From assembly GCA_964651475.1 (NCBI GenBank), contig CAZYXV010000001.1, forward strand, positions 62,001 through 126,000: DNA of 64,000 nucleotides, given 5' to 3'. The DNA comes from JBGSMF01 sp964651475 (lineage in GTDB: Bacteria > Chloroflexota > Anaerolineae > Fen-1058). The first letter of the stretch is position 1. Every line of letters begins with the position of its first letter. A program made the translations under genes and the position numbers. Positions 49,895 through 58,249 of this stretch are shown here, piece by piece. The notes under the pieces were generated by a model. It saw nothing but the letters and a program-made list of their open reading frames with translations, did no database searches and was not told the DNA's origin.

Positions 49895-52372
49895 ATGCCC
49901 ACCTTCCCAACCTATCGCGGCGAACTGCCGCCAGTCCTGAACCCGCTCAAGCTGCGCCACTATATTTTGCTGGCGTACTGGATTTACTTTCGCCCCACCG
50001 CGCTCAAATGCTACCTGTACCAGGCCGACCCCGAGCTGTATCGCGCCGAGGGATGGCAAAACCTCCGCAGCACGCTGCGCGCCCCAGCTTACCGTAATCT
50101 TTACCTGATGTCTTTAATCATAACGCTTGCGCTCTCACTTTCGCTCACACTGGCAGCCAGTTGGCTTCAAGGCACACCAATAAAGTGGTCTGGATGGGCG
50201 GTCGGCGTGGCGTTCGGCGTGGCGTTCGGCGTGGCGTTCGGCGTGGCGTTCGGCGCAGGCGCGCTGCGTTTACCATTTTACGTTTTTGAATTTATTCTGG
50301 CTCTGTTCAGCCAGCCCCGGGGGGGACATCCGGTCGAGGGGGACGAACTAACGGTGTTGCCTATACCCGGAACAAAACAAACCTTTTTGCGCCGCCTGCG
50401 GCAAGATGAACAGGCTGGCCTGCGCCTGGTAGCGGAGATTGCCCGCAATCCATTTCAGCGATGGGCGACGCAGGCGGCCCTACAGTCATACCTTTATCAT
50501 CACCCCTCGCCAATCCAGTTTCTTTACACACTGCTCAATTGCCTCACTCTGGACGAGTACATCTTTGCACCAACAACCAGGCAAGATTGGCGCGATCTGC
50601 CAGATGTAAAACGAGTGCTGCTGGGCGAGCTCGCCATGAGATGGGTGGATTGCAGCAGCGATTGGACAAACCGATTGCCAGAACGCCTGGTATGGGGCCT
50701 GACATTTTTGTTGCGCGACCGCCGCGTCACACCGCTCACACGCTTTGCTGGGATGCTGTATGAATTGTTGGATGAGGAAAAAAGAAACCAGGTTTTTGGG
50801 AAAAACCTGGTTTCTATGCCTGGTCTGGGTGCGTATCCGGGCGGCGTGGAAATCGCCCGCACGTTTGAAGCGATGGCGATTTTCCTATCATATCGCGACT
50901 TGTTCGATTTGCCAGCCGCCGCAGAAACCAGGTTTCTGGAAAAGAAACCTGGTTTCTCACCCATCCGCCCCACCGTATTGGCCGCACTGGAACGCCTGGG
51001 CCAGGTAGGCGCTGAAGTCGCCGTCTACCGGGATTCGACCAGCCGCGTCAACAAGCTATCGGCGCTATCTCGCGCCGCGGACGCGCTCCAAGACCTGGAC
51101 GAATATGTCACAGCTAGCGTCGTAACGCCCGAACAGTATCTCTTGCGGCGCATCGTCAGCCAATGGCAGGCGCTCGTCATCCAGGCCGGCGGCGAGGCAG
51201 GCCGCGCGCAAATATCCGGCCCGGTGGCCAATCCTTACGTGGCGGGCAATCCGGTCGAGGGGCATTTGTTTGTGGGGCGCGAAGATGTGTTGCGCCGCCT
51301 GGAAGAATTGTGGTCGGGCGCCGGTCAAAAGCCCTCGGTAGTGCTTTACGGCCACCGGCGCATGGGCAAGTCGTCCATTTTGCACAACCTGGGCGCGCGC
51401 TTTGGCGCAAACAGCGTGGTGGTGGATTTCAACATGCAGCGCGTGGGGCTGGTGAACAGCACTGGCGAGTTGCTCTACAACCTGGCGCTGGCGCTGTACG
51501 ACAACCTCGAAAAAACCGGGGGGTTGGGGAAAAACTTGGTTTCTCCCGACCTGGTTTCTGAACAAGCCTTTATCGCCCACAATCCCTACACCGCCTTTGA
51601 CCGCTTTGTGCGCCAGCTCGACCAGGCGCGGGCCGAGGCGCGCTTTATCGTCGCCGTGGACGAGTTTGAGTTGATCGAACAATTGATCGCCGAGGGCAAG
51701 CTGGAGGCGCGGCTGCTGGATTTTTGGCGCGGCCTCATCCAAACCTATCCCTGGTTTGTGATGGCCTTTGCCGGGCTGCACACGCTCCAAGAGATGGCGC
51801 GCGATTACTGGCATCCACTGTTTGCCAGCGTGACGGGCATCCCCGTCAGTTTTCTCAATCACGATGCGGCCTGGCAACTCATCACCAATCCCTCGCCCGA
51901 TTTCCCCATGGACTATGACGCCAACGCCGTAGAGCGCGTCATCGCGCTCACCAACGGCCAGCCTTACCTGGTACAATTGATCTGCCACGGATTGGTCACG
52001 CGCTTTAACCGCTTGAGCTTTGAGCAAGGCGCGGAGCGCGAGCGGCGCTTTGCGCTGGCGGACGTAGAAGCCGTCATCGGCGCGCCGGAATTTTTCCGCG
52101 ACGGCGACGCCTACTTTCGGGGCGTGTGGCGGCAGGCCGAAGCGAGCCAGCCGCCGGGGCAGGCGGAGGTATTGCGCGCGTTGGCGGCTGAGGGTGAGGG
52201 TGAGGGTGAGGTTAAGGCTGAGGTTGAGGAGATTGCACGGCAGGCAGGGCTGCCGATAGAGAACACACAACGTGCGCTTGAAGCGTTGGCGCGGCACGAC
52301 GTTGTGATTCAAGAGAACGGCGGCTGGAGATTCACCGTCGAGTTGATGCGCCGCTGGGTGGCGCAGAAATAA
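49895..52372 (+). CDS. Membrane-anchored STAND-like ATPase with winged-helix C-terminus
   Basis: 825 residues. N-terminal membrane part (~68-140) has NLYLMSLIITLALSLSLTLA and a GVAFGVAFGVAF helix built by a 12-base tandem repeat. Residues ~150-440 are helical with three palindrome-derived insertions (~297-307 RNQVFGKNLVS, ~343-354 ETRFLEKKPGF, ~538-550 GGLGKNLVSPDLVS). The ATPase has Walker A GHRRMGKSSIL (~485-495) and Walker B FIVAVDEFE (~585). The C-terminal ~110 residues contain a GEGEGE-type low-complexity stretch and a winged-helix-like end (VIQENGGWRFTVELMRRWVA). Related to the ATPase at 48318. Function unknown, likely a STAND-type regulator at the membrane. Confidence 0.8.
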   Translation: MPTFPTYRGELPPVLNPLKLRHYILLAYWIYFRPTALKCYLYQADPELYRAEGWQNLRSTLRAPAYRNLYLMSLIITLALSLSLTLAASWLQGTPIKWSGWAVGVAFGVAFGVAFGVAFGAGALRLPFYVFEFILALFSQPRGGHPVEGDELTVLPIPGTKQTFLRRLRQDEQAGLRLVAEIARNPFQRWATQAALQSYLYHHPSPIQFLYTLLNCLTLDEYIFAPTTRQDWRDLPDVKRVLLGELAMRWVDCSSDWTNRLPERLVWGLTFLLRDRRVTPLTRFAGMLYELLDEEKRNQVFGKNLVSMPGLGAYPGGVEIARTFEAMAIFLSYRDLFDLPAAAETRFLEKKPGFSPIRPTVLAALERLGQVGAEVAVYRDSTSRVNKLSALSRAADALQDLDEYVTASVVTPEQYLLRRIVSQWQALVIQAGGEAGRAQISGPVANPYVAGNPVEGHLFVGREDVLRRLEELWSGAGQKPSVVLYGHRRMGKSSILHNLGARFGANSVVVDFNMQRVGLVNSTGELLYNLALALYDNLEKTGGLGKNLVSPDLVSEQAFIAHNPYTAFDRFVRQLDQARAEARFIVAVDEFELIEQLIAEGKLEARLLDFWRGLIQTYPWFVMAFAGLHTLQEMARDYWHPLFASVTGIPVSFLNHDAAWQLITNPSPDFPMDYDANAVERVIALTNGQPYLVQLICHGLVTRFNRLSFEQGAERERRFALADVEAVIGAPEFFRDGDAYFRGVWRQAEASQPPGQAEVLRALAAEGEGEGEVKAEVEEIARQAGLPIENTQRALEALARHDVVIQENGGWRFTVELMRRWVAQK
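50204..50251 (+). repeat. Four perfect 12-base tandem repeats
   Basis: GGCGTGGCGTTC repeated four times without error, encoding (GVAF)4 in a membrane helix. Copy number is likely variable. Confidence 0.92.
50783..50815. repeat. REP-like palindrome copy 4, inside the 49895 gene
   Basis: AGAAACCAGGTTTTT/AAAAACCTGGTTTCT around GGG, 33 bases (11 codons), read as RNQVFGKNLVS. Confidence 0.9.
50923..50957. repeat. REP-like palindrome copy 5, inside the 49895 gene
   Basis: AGAAACCAGGTTTCT, GGAAA, AGAAACCTGGTTTCT, read as ETRFLEKKPGFS. Confidence 0.9.
51509..51544. repeat. Degenerate REP-like copy 6, inside the 49895 gene
   Basis: A decayed copy: GAAAAAACCGGGGGG then AAAAACTTGGTTTCT, read as KTGGLGKNLVS. 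A second half-site, CTGGTTTCTG, lies at about 51550. Confidence 0.65.
52192..52228 (+). repeat. GAGGGT-type short tandem repeat
   Basis: GAGGGT units degenerate into GAGGTTAAGGCTGAGG, coding an acidic Gly-Glu stretch near the end of the 49895 protein. Confidence 0.75.
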
Positions 52373-52374
52373 AG

Positions 52375-52407
52375 AGAAACCTGGTTTTTGGGAAAAACCA
52401 GGTTTCT
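52375..52407. repeat. REP-like palindrome copy 7, after the 49895 gene
   Basis: Perfect 15-base arms around GGG, identical to copy 3 and again followed by TAGGGAGCGCC. Confidence 0.9.
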
Positions 52408-52442
52408 AGGGAGCGCCGCAGGCGCGCAAAAAGGAGAATAAG

Positions 52443-52631
52443 ATGTATAATACAGACTCTCACACCAGAAATTATATCCTGGCCGCCATGCTTGGGGCAA
52501 TTGGCGGCGGGCTGGCGGTAATCGTTCTCACCCGGGCCATTCCCAAAATCGTGGCGGGGGTGATGGCTGAAATGATGCCCAAGATGATGGCCCGCATGCA
52601 AGAGGCCGGCTGCGCCCCGGCAGACATGTGA
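52443..52631 (+). CDS. Small membrane protein of unknown function
   Basis: 62 residues: one hydrophobic helix (~13-33, ILAAMLGAIGGGLAVIVLTR) then a Met-rich amphipathic helix (AGVMAEMMPKMMARMQEAGC). AAGGAG precedes the ATG at good spacing. It is shorter than most annotated genes, but start site and helix are convincing. Not a known family to me. It is the last gene of the accessory region. Confidence 0.65.
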   Translation: MYNTDSHTRNYILAAMLGAIGGGLAVIVLTRAIPKIVAGVMAEMMPKMMARMQEAGCAPADM

Positions 52632-52673
52632 AAGCGAATGATGGCAGGCTTCGGTGAAGCCCTATAAGAGCCT

Positions 52674-52740
52674 ATCTTAAAACTGGAGTGCAGGCTTTAG
52701 CCTGCGCGGGCTAAAGCCCTCACTCCGGAGATTTTAGGAT
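52674..52740. repeat. GGAGTG...CACTCC palindromic repeat
   Basis: Arms GGAGTG (52685-52690) and CACTCC (52721-52726), with inner GGCTTTAGCC/GGCTAAAGCC, and outer AT-rich extension. Third family of long dispersed palindromes. The gap has no other feature except a small GGCTTC/GAAGCC hairpin near 52648. Confidence 0.75.
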
Positions 52741-52768
52741 GGCCAAAGTAAATACTTGAGGTAATTGA

Positions 52769-53221
52769 ATGACAAACAAAGCAACCGTTAACGATTTTCT
52801 GGCTCAAAAAACGCTGGCCGTGGTCGGCGTGTCGCGCAACGGGCAAAAGTTTGGCAACACGGCCTATAAAGAATTAAAGGCCAAGGGCTATCGCCTGTTC
52901 CCGATCCACCCTCAGGCGGATACCATCGAAGGCGAACGCTGCTACCCCAGCCTGAGCGCGCTGACCGAGCCGGTGGGAGGCGTGCTAATCGTGGTGCCGC
53001 CGGCCCAAACGGAACAAGTGGTGCGAGACGCCGCCGCGGCCGGCATCCGCCGCGTGTGGATGCAGCAGGGCGCCGAATCGGAAGCGGCCGTTCGCTTTTG
53101 CCAGGAAAACAATATCAGCGCCGTGCACGGCGAGTGCATCTTGATGTTCGCCGAGCCAACCGCGTGGTATCACCGGATGCACCGCTGGATATGGGGATGG
53201 ACGGGCAAATTGCCCAAGTGA
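52769..53221 (+). CDS. CoA-binding domain protein
   Basis: 150 residues, a single Rossmann-like CoA_binding domain (TLAVVGVSRNGQKFGNTAYK, GYRLFPIHPQADTIEGERCY, GGVLIVVPPAQTEQVVRDAA). Stand-alone members of this family are widespread; they bind CoA or related nucleotides and have no defined enzymatic role. GAGG precedes the ATG. The following small membrane protein starts 15 bases later, so the two are likely co-transcribed. Confidence 0.9.
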   Translation: MTNKATVNDFLAQKTLAVVGVSRNGQKFGNTAYKELKAKGYRLFPIHPQADTIEGERCYPSLSALTEPVGGVLIVVPPAQTEQVVRDAAAAGIRRVWMQQGAESEAAVRFCQENNISAVHGECILMFAEPTAWYHRMHRWIWGWTGKLPK

Positions 53222-53235
53222 AAAAGGAGGTACTG

Positions 53236-53517
53236 ATGAGATACTGTTGGATTATCGCGCTCCTGGCGCTGCTGCTGGCTACACATCTCGCGTTCGCCGC
53301 GGGGCCCAATCCACCCGCGCCGCTCTCGCAATCCGCCACGCCCACGCCCGCCAGCCAGATCTTTATGCCGGTGGTCAGCGGCGGCGCCGGCGAGACGCAA
53401 ACTACCAGCCAGAGCGCAGCGCCGGCCAGCTCGGCGCTCAACCAATGGTGGATTGGCATTGCGGCGCTGCTCGCGGTCAGCTTTGCCTACCTCGTGCTGC
53501 GCGCCAGGCGCAAATAA
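53236..53517 (+). CDS. Small exported protein with C-terminal membrane anchor
   Basis: 93 residues: signal peptide (WIIALLALLLATHLAFAAG), Pro/Ser/Thr-rich middle, C-terminal helix and basic tail (IGIAALLAVSFAYLVLRARR). AAAGGAGG precedes the ATG. The architecture is like the larger protein at 30238. The longer frame from 53056 lies in the CoA-binding gene. Role unknown; it ends in a bidirectional terminator. Confidence 0.72.
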   Translation: MRYCWIIALLALLLATHLAFAAGPNPPAPLSQSATPTPASQIFMPVVSGGAGETQTTSQSAAPASSALNQWWIGIAALLAVSFAYLVLRARRK

Positions 53518-53520
53518 AAA

Positions 53521-53550
53521 AAGCGCAAGGCCTGGCGCCTTGCGCTTTTC
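53521..53550. terminator. Bidirectional terminator between convergent genes
   Basis: AAGCGCAAGGC (53521-53531) pairs perfectly with GCCTTGCGCTT (53537-53547), five-base loop, A-run before and T-run after. It ends both the 53236 gene and the Hdr/fumarate-reductase operon. Confidence 0.92.
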
Positions 53551-53562
53551 CACCTCACACTC

Positions 53563-55179
53563 TCACACAGACACGTCAGCGTCCTCTCTCGTATATCGAG
53601 GGAGCAACACCGGGCTGATGTTGCCATCCACGCCGGCCGCGTCCAATTCCTTGTTCCACGCTTCCAGGTGAGCCAACGTCGGCTTGCCCACCGTCACACT
53701 CTTGATGTACTCGCCGGCAGCGCGTCCGGCGCGGCGGCCAAACACCACAATATCCAGCAAACTATTGCCCATCAGGCGATTGCGCCCGTGAATGCCGCCG
53801 GCCGCCTCGCCCGCCACGTACAGGCCAGGGATGGAAGTCGAAGCATCGGACTTGATGGCCACGCCGCCGTTTTGATAATGCAGCGTGGGATAAACCAGGA
53901 TTGGATCTTTGGTCATATCAATGCCAAAGCGTTTGTACTGGCGCACCATGGCCGGCAGCCCGCGCGCAACAGTGCCCTCGCCGTGAATCACGTCAATCAA
54001 TGGGCTGTCCAGCCAGACGCACGGCTGGGCCGTTGGCGTGATAACGCCCTTGCCGCGCTCTTTGCACTCGCGGATAAACGCCGCCGCTTCCACGTCGCGC
54101 GTTTCCAGCGGAAAGACAAACTGCTCGCCGTCCACGTTGCACACCTGCGCGCCCAATCCACGCACTTTTTCTGTGACCAGTTGGCCCAAGATTTGCTCCG
54201 GGAAGGCCGCGCCGGTGGGATGGTATTGCATGGTGTCAATGAACGACAGCGGCGCGCCCAGCCGGTACGCCATCACCAACCCATCGCCGGTTGCGCCATA
54301 GTGATTGGTGGTGGGGAAATCCTGATAGTGCAAACGTCCACTGCCGCCGGCGGCAATGATGACGGCCCTGGCGCGAATGTAGCCAATGACCTGCGTTTCC
54401 AGGTTTTGCGCCACCGCGCCCGCCACGCGCCCCTGCTCATCCAGCACCAGCTCGATGGCCGGCGAAAATTCGGCCACCGTGATATCGGGGCGGTTGCGCA
54501 CTTCGTCGCGCAGTGTGCGCATGATTTCCGCGCCGGAATAATCGCGCGCAGCGTGCATGCGCTTGCGGCTGGTGCCGCCGCCGTGAATGGTGCGCATCGA
54601 ACCATCAGGTTCTTTGTCGAACATGCAGCCTAGCCGCTCCAGCCAGTCAATCACGCCGGGCGCGTCCATCACCAACGCCTCGACCAGTTCCGGGTCATTT
54701 GTAAAGCCGCCCCCTCCCATCACGTCCAGGTAATGCCGGTCGGGGCTATCGGTGGCTTTGTCGGCGGCCTGGATGCCGCCTTGCGCCATCATCGTATTCG
54801 CGTCGCCAAAGCGCAACTTGGTAATCAGCAGCGTGCGCGCGCCGGCTTCTTGCGCCAGCAGCGCCGCGCTCGCGCCCGCCCCGCCCCCGCCAATCACCAG
54901 CACGTCACACTCGGCAATCGGGTTGGATAAATCAACCAGGTCTGGCTTGACGAGCGGGCGTGCCTCTAACACGGCCGCCAGCTCGTGCAGCGTCTTGCCG
55001 CCCTTGTTCGGGCCTACCCTGACCTCGCGGAAGGCCGACTCTATGTAATCGGGATGGAATTTCTTCAGGACCTCCTGGCGCTGCTCAGGCGTCATGCGTG
55101 GAAAGGTCTGCCCCAGGCGCGATTGGCGGGTGGCCTCGACCTTTTTCATGGATTCGAGAATTTCGGGTGGATAAATCAT
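53563..55179 (-). CDS. Fumarate reductase/succinate dehydrogenase-type flavoprotein
   Basis: 538 residues. FAD-binding Rossmann (CDVLVIGGGGAGASAALLAQ near 80), MAQGGIQAADKATDSP, HGGGTSRKRMHAARDYSG, QYHPTGAAFPEQ and the C-terminal GEAAGGIHGRNRLMGNSLLD are those of SdhA/FrdA/TfrA-like proteins. It is the last gene of an operon with Fe-S, FrhB-like, MvhD and HdrA subunits. Substrate may be fumarate or another enoate. ATG 55179 has GGAG upstream and is preferred to 55191. It is probably cytoplasmic, since no signal peptide is seen. Confidence 0.85.
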   Translation of the reverse strand: MIYPPEILESMKKVEATRQSRLGQTFPRMTPEQRQEVLKKFHPDYIESAFREVRVGPNKGGKTLHELAAVLEARPLVKPDLVDLSNPIAECDVLVIGGGGAGASAALLAQEAGARTLLITKLRFGDANTMMAQGGIQAADKATDSPDRHYLDVMGGGGFTNDPELVEALVMDAPGVIDWLERLGCMFDKEPDGSMRTIHGGGTSRKRMHAARDYSGAEIMRTLRDEVRNRPDITVAEFSPAIELVLDEQGRVAGAVAQNLETQVIGYIRARAVIIAAGGSGRLHYQDFPTTNHYGATGDGLVMAYRLGAPLSFIDTMQYHPTGAAFPEQILGQLVTEKVRGLGAQVCNVDGEQFVFPLETRDVEAAAFIRECKERGKGVITPTAQPCVWLDSPLIDVIHGEGTVARGLPAMVRQYKRFGIDMTKDPILVYPTLHYQNGGVAIKSDASTSIPGLYVAGEAAGGIHGRNRLMGNSLLDIVVFGRRAGRAAGEYIKSVTVGKPTLAHLEAWNKELDAAGVDGNISPVLLPRYTREDADVSV

Positions 55180-55238
55180 AATGTGCTCCATTTTGAGTAG
55201 ATAGGGGAATCAACCCGGCTATCTGCCTACTTTTTCCT

Positions 55239-56270
55239 TCAACTTACCCAGGGAAGTCTATCCTCTACACTTTGACCTGGCGTGTAATGCAAACGATCTC
55301 GGATGGGGCGCGCGAGAGAGCGCGCCACCACCGCCAGCGGAACGTTGTTGGGGCAGGCTTCTTCGCACATGCCGCACCCCGCGCAAGATACCAGCCAACG
55401 CGCCACGGCGCCCAATTGCTCCACGAGCGTCTGACTGGTATCGTCAATTTCACCATCGTACAAAGGACAAGCCCGCAAACAAGCGCGACACTTGGTGCAC
55501 GACGACAGCAAGGCAATGATCTCGGCCATTCCCGCAAAGCGGGTGTCCAGGCGCGCAATTTCGCGATCGGCCGCCTGCTTGTGCCGGCGCACAATATCCG
55601 CCAACACCGCCTCGCGCTGCGTCACCTCGCGTTCGAGCGCCTCGCGGTCGCTCACTTCCGGCAGACTCAGCCGCCGGTCGGTGGATTCGTCGGCGGCAAT
55701 CACCAACAATTCTGTCGTCGCATCCACGCCAATAAAGCCCAACGTCACGTCGGCGCCGCGCGGCGCGGGCCGTTCGCAGATCTGGCAAGCCGTGCGCGTC
55801 CGGCACGCAAATTCGCCGGATTGAGTCGCTTGCATGCACCGCATCGTCATGGTCTCCACGTCGCCGGCCTCGGCCAGGCGCCGCTCGAATTCGGGCGGGT
55901 CAAAGGTGCCCAGGCAATCCGTGCCGATGACGGTCACTTTTTCCAGGCGCGCGCGCCCGCGCTTGGAAAGCTCGATCAACGCGCGGATTTCGCACGGGCG
56001 CATCACCGCGCCGATGCGTTGGGCGTCGGGCTGCATCGTCGCCGCCGCGACGATCACGGCAGCGTTGGCCATCATCACCGGCATAAAAGGGTTAACTTGC
56101 TTCAATACGGCGGGATCGCTGATCAAAGTCGTCCCCACCGTGCCGTCAGCGGAAATCGCCGGCGCGAACAGCGCATCCACATCGTGGCGCGTCAGCAAAG
56201 ACGCCAAGAAATCTTGGACAGTCCCTAATGTATTTCGCCCTTTCACTTCGATGATGCGCCTGACGTTCAT
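55239..56270 (-). CDS. FrhB/FdhB-like subunit with two 4Fe-4S clusters (second copy)
   Basis: 343 residues. The N-terminal ~190 residues resemble FrhB/FdhB proteins (IGAVMRPCEIRALIELSKRG, TVIGTDCLGTFDPPEFERR), which bind flavin and exchange electrons with F420, NAD(P)H or ferredoxin. The C-terminus has two Fe-S motifs, CTKCRACLRACP and CAGCGMCEEACP. It is a paralogue of the protein at 57098. ATG 56270 with GGGAG upstream is preferred to GTG 56273. Located between the SdhB-like and flavoprotein genes. Confidence 0.8.
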   Translation of the reverse strand: MNVRRIIEVKGRNTLGTVQDFLASLLTRHDVDALFAPAISADGTVGTTLISDPAVLKQVNPFMPVMMANAAVIVAAATMQPDAQRIGAVMRPCEIRALIELSKRGRARLEKVTVIGTDCLGTFDPPEFERRLAEAGDVETMTMRCMQATQSGEFACRTRTACQICERPAPRGADVTLGFIGVDATTELLVIAADESTDRRLSLPEVSDREALEREVTQREAVLADIVRRHKQAADREIARLDTRFAGMAEIIALLSSCTKCRACLRACPLYDGEIDDTSQTLVEQLGAVARWLVSCAGCGMCEEACPNNVPLAVVARSLARPIRDRLHYTPGQSVEDRLPWVS

Positions 56271-56344
56271 CACTCTCCCTTCGCTTATCGCGGGTGACTC
56301 GTCAACTCATTGGGCAACGCGCGATATGCGACAGGCGGCAAGGA

Positions 56345-57034
56345 TCATTCCGGCTCAATATCCCGCTCCGCGTACATCTTTTTCAGGGTCTCTTTATCGG
56401 TCTTTTTTAGTTGGTCAATCGAGTTCTTGAAAGCGCCCTGTTCGATTTCGGTTATGCGGTCCGATAAGTGTTGGCTGCGCGGCGCCAGGTAGCGCCCATA
56501 CAAGCGGCGCGCCAGAATCGCAAAATTGTATTGGCTCTCTTCAGCCGGGCAACGCGCCGCGCACAAACCGCACATAATACAATCAAAACTCTTGTCGGCC
56601 GCGGCCGCAATATCGCCGCGCATGAGAGCCGCCATATAGCCCTTGACGTCCAGTTCTTGCGGGCACGACTTGGTGCACGTGCCGCAGCCCAGGCAGCGCA
56701 ACACTTCTGGATACAGCTTCCACACGGCAGACGCCACCGGCTCAAGCTGGGCAATGTCGTACACCGCGCGCTGCGTGGGGAAAAAGGGAATTTGCCCCAA
56801 ATACATTTCCGGTTGGACGACCGTCTGGCAGGCCAGGCCAAAACGCAGCCGCTCGTCGCCGCGCACGCGATAGACTGTGGCGCACGCGCCGCAAAAGCCG
56901 CCCCGGCAGCCCACCCCGCGCACCAGGGTATAGCCGGCCCACTCCATCGCTTTCATAATCGTCAGGCTGGGCGGCACCTGATAGCGCTTGCCCATGATGT
57001 AAACGGGAATCAGTTTCTCTTCAACTTCTGCCAT
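56345..57034 (-). CDS. 2Fe-2S/4Fe-4S iron-sulfur subunit (SdhB/TfrB-like)
   Basis: 229 residues. N-terminal plant-type 2Fe-2S motif GCRGGFCGACAT (~42-53) and two 4Fe-4S motifs, CLGCGTCTKSCP (~113-124) and CIMCGLCAARCP (~151-162). The order matches SdhB/FrdB or TfrB plus an HdrC-like end. It would pass electrons from the flavoprotein at 53563 to the Hdr part of the complex. GGAGG precedes the ATG. It is 74 bases from the upstream FrhB-like gene; the C-terminus is long, charged and basic-rich. Confidence 0.85.
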   Translation of the reverse strand: MAEVEEKLIPVYIMGKRYQVPPSLTIMKAMEWAGYTLVRGVGCRGGFCGACATVYRVRGDERLRFGLACQTVVQPEMYLGQIPFFPTQRAVYDIAQLEPVASAVWKLYPEVLRCLGCGTCTKSCPQELDVKGYMAALMRGDIAAAADKSFDCIMCGLCAARCPAEESQYNFAILARRLYGRYLAPRSQHLSDRITEIEQGAFKNSIDQLKKTDKETLKKMYAERDIEPE

Positions 57035-57097
57035 AGTTCATCCTCCATGTGAAACACGGCGACTGTCATCTTGTCACCTCCTCACCCTGCCGCCTCG

Positions 57098-58165
57098 TCA
57101 TTTCTCTCCCATCTCGTGCAACTCGTCCACCTTGAACGTCTTGACCGGCGGCTCTTCTTCCAGGCTGCGGCCAGCCACGTAATTGAACACAGCCTGCGTC
57201 CGGGCAGCCGTGGCGCGAAACGCCGCACCCACCGGGATGCCCACCGGGCACGCGCTGGTGCACAGGCCGCAACCGACGCAACTGGTGCTCATGTGGTTCA
57301 TGCGCGTCAGGTGGAACAGCATCGTATCGGCCGGCATGCGCGTGGCGCCCTTGCGCTGCGCCCACGCCAGGTACTGCATCGGCTCGTGATCGAACACGTT
57401 GGTCTTGAAAAAGCATGTCTTGCAATAACAAATCGGGCAATTCGTCATGCAGTTGTGGCAGCGGATGCAGGTGCTAAACATATCAGCCAGTTTTTGCGGC
57501 GTGGAGGTTTTCTCGGTTACCTCGGCCAACACCCGGTCGCGCACTGCGCTTCGCTCTGCGACGAGCTTTTGAACAGCCGCGTCGCGCTCGGCTGCCGGCC
57601 CGGCGTCTTGCACACCCAGGCGCTCGCCCCAGCCGTCTTTGACTTGAACGTGCAGCCCGCTGGCGTTATCCACGCCGATTTGCTGAATCAAGATGTCGGC
57701 ATAGGTTGGGACAGGGTACTCGCACATCTGGCACGCCTGGCGCAAAGCAAAGCCAGTCGCATCTTGGCCCTTGGCAATCTGGGCGTAATCTTGAACTTCA
57801 AAAGTGCCCAGGCAATCCAGGCCGATGATAGTCAAGCCCTCCACGCTGGCTTGCTGCAATTTGACCAGCTCAATCAGCGCCCTGATTTCGCAATTGCGCA
57901 GCACCGCGCCGATGCGCGGGCGCGGCGCGTTTTGCGTGAGCATGCTGAGCAGCCGCGCGCCGTTGGCGGGCAACGCCTGCGCAAACGGATCAGCCTTATC
58001 CAATAAATCTGGATTCTTGACCAACGCAGGCGTCACAGCATCCCCGGCCGGGTGGCGCAGCGGCACGTACAGCGCGTCTACCACGCCGCTTTGCAATACA
58101 TCGCGCAGCAGCTTGCGCACTGCGCCCAGCACATCGCCATTTTGTACTTCAATCAGTCCATTCAT
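57098..58165 (-). CDS. FrhB/FdhB-like subunit with two 4Fe-4S clusters (first copy)
   Basis: 355 residues, a paralogue of the protein at 55239 (IGAVLRNCEIRALIELVKLQ, TIIGLDCLGTFEVQDYAQIA). C-terminal Fe-S motifs CIRCHNCMTNCP and CVGCGLCTSACP, plus three extra cysteines (CPICYCKTCFFK). It probably links HdrA to a hydride donor or acceptor. ATG 58165 with GAGGTGA upstream is favoured over GTG 58171. It lies immediately downstream of MvhD in the operon. Confidence 0.82.
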   Translation of the reverse strand: MNGLIEVQNGDVLGAVRKLLRDVLQSGVVDALYVPLRHPAGDAVTPALVKNPDLLDKADPFAQALPANGARLLSMLTQNAPRPRIGAVLRNCEIRALIELVKLQQASVEGLTIIGLDCLGTFEVQDYAQIAKGQDATGFALRQACQMCEYPVPTYADILIQQIGVDNASGLHVQVKDGWGERLGVQDAGPAAERDAAVQKLVAERSAVRDRVLAEVTEKTSTPQKLADMFSTCIRCHNCMTNCPICYCKTCFFKTNVFDHEPMQYLAWAQRKGATRMPADTMLFHLTRMNHMSTSCVGCGLCTSACPVGIPVGAAFRATAARTQAVFNYVAGRSLEEEPPVKTFKVDELHEMGEK

Positions 58166-58201
58166 AGTCACCTCGTAAAACGTGATGCGTGATGCGTATT
58201 G

Positions 58202-58249
58202 CGTATTCCGTCTAGTTACGCAGTACGCAATACGGAATACGAACTAGAC
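58202..58249. repeat. CGTATTCCGT inverted repeat overlapping the mvhD end
   Basis: CGTATTCCGT (58202-58211) and ACGGAATACG (58232-58241) pair; the adjacent GTCTAGTT/AACTAGAC pair too. It runs across the MvhD-like stop (58244). Confidence 0.7.

Noticed and set aside
48502..52407. CRISPR array, because a similar repeat recurs in the region
   Set aside because: Spacing is irregular (hundreds of bases to kilobases), copies lie in genes and there are no cas genes; they are palindromic elements.
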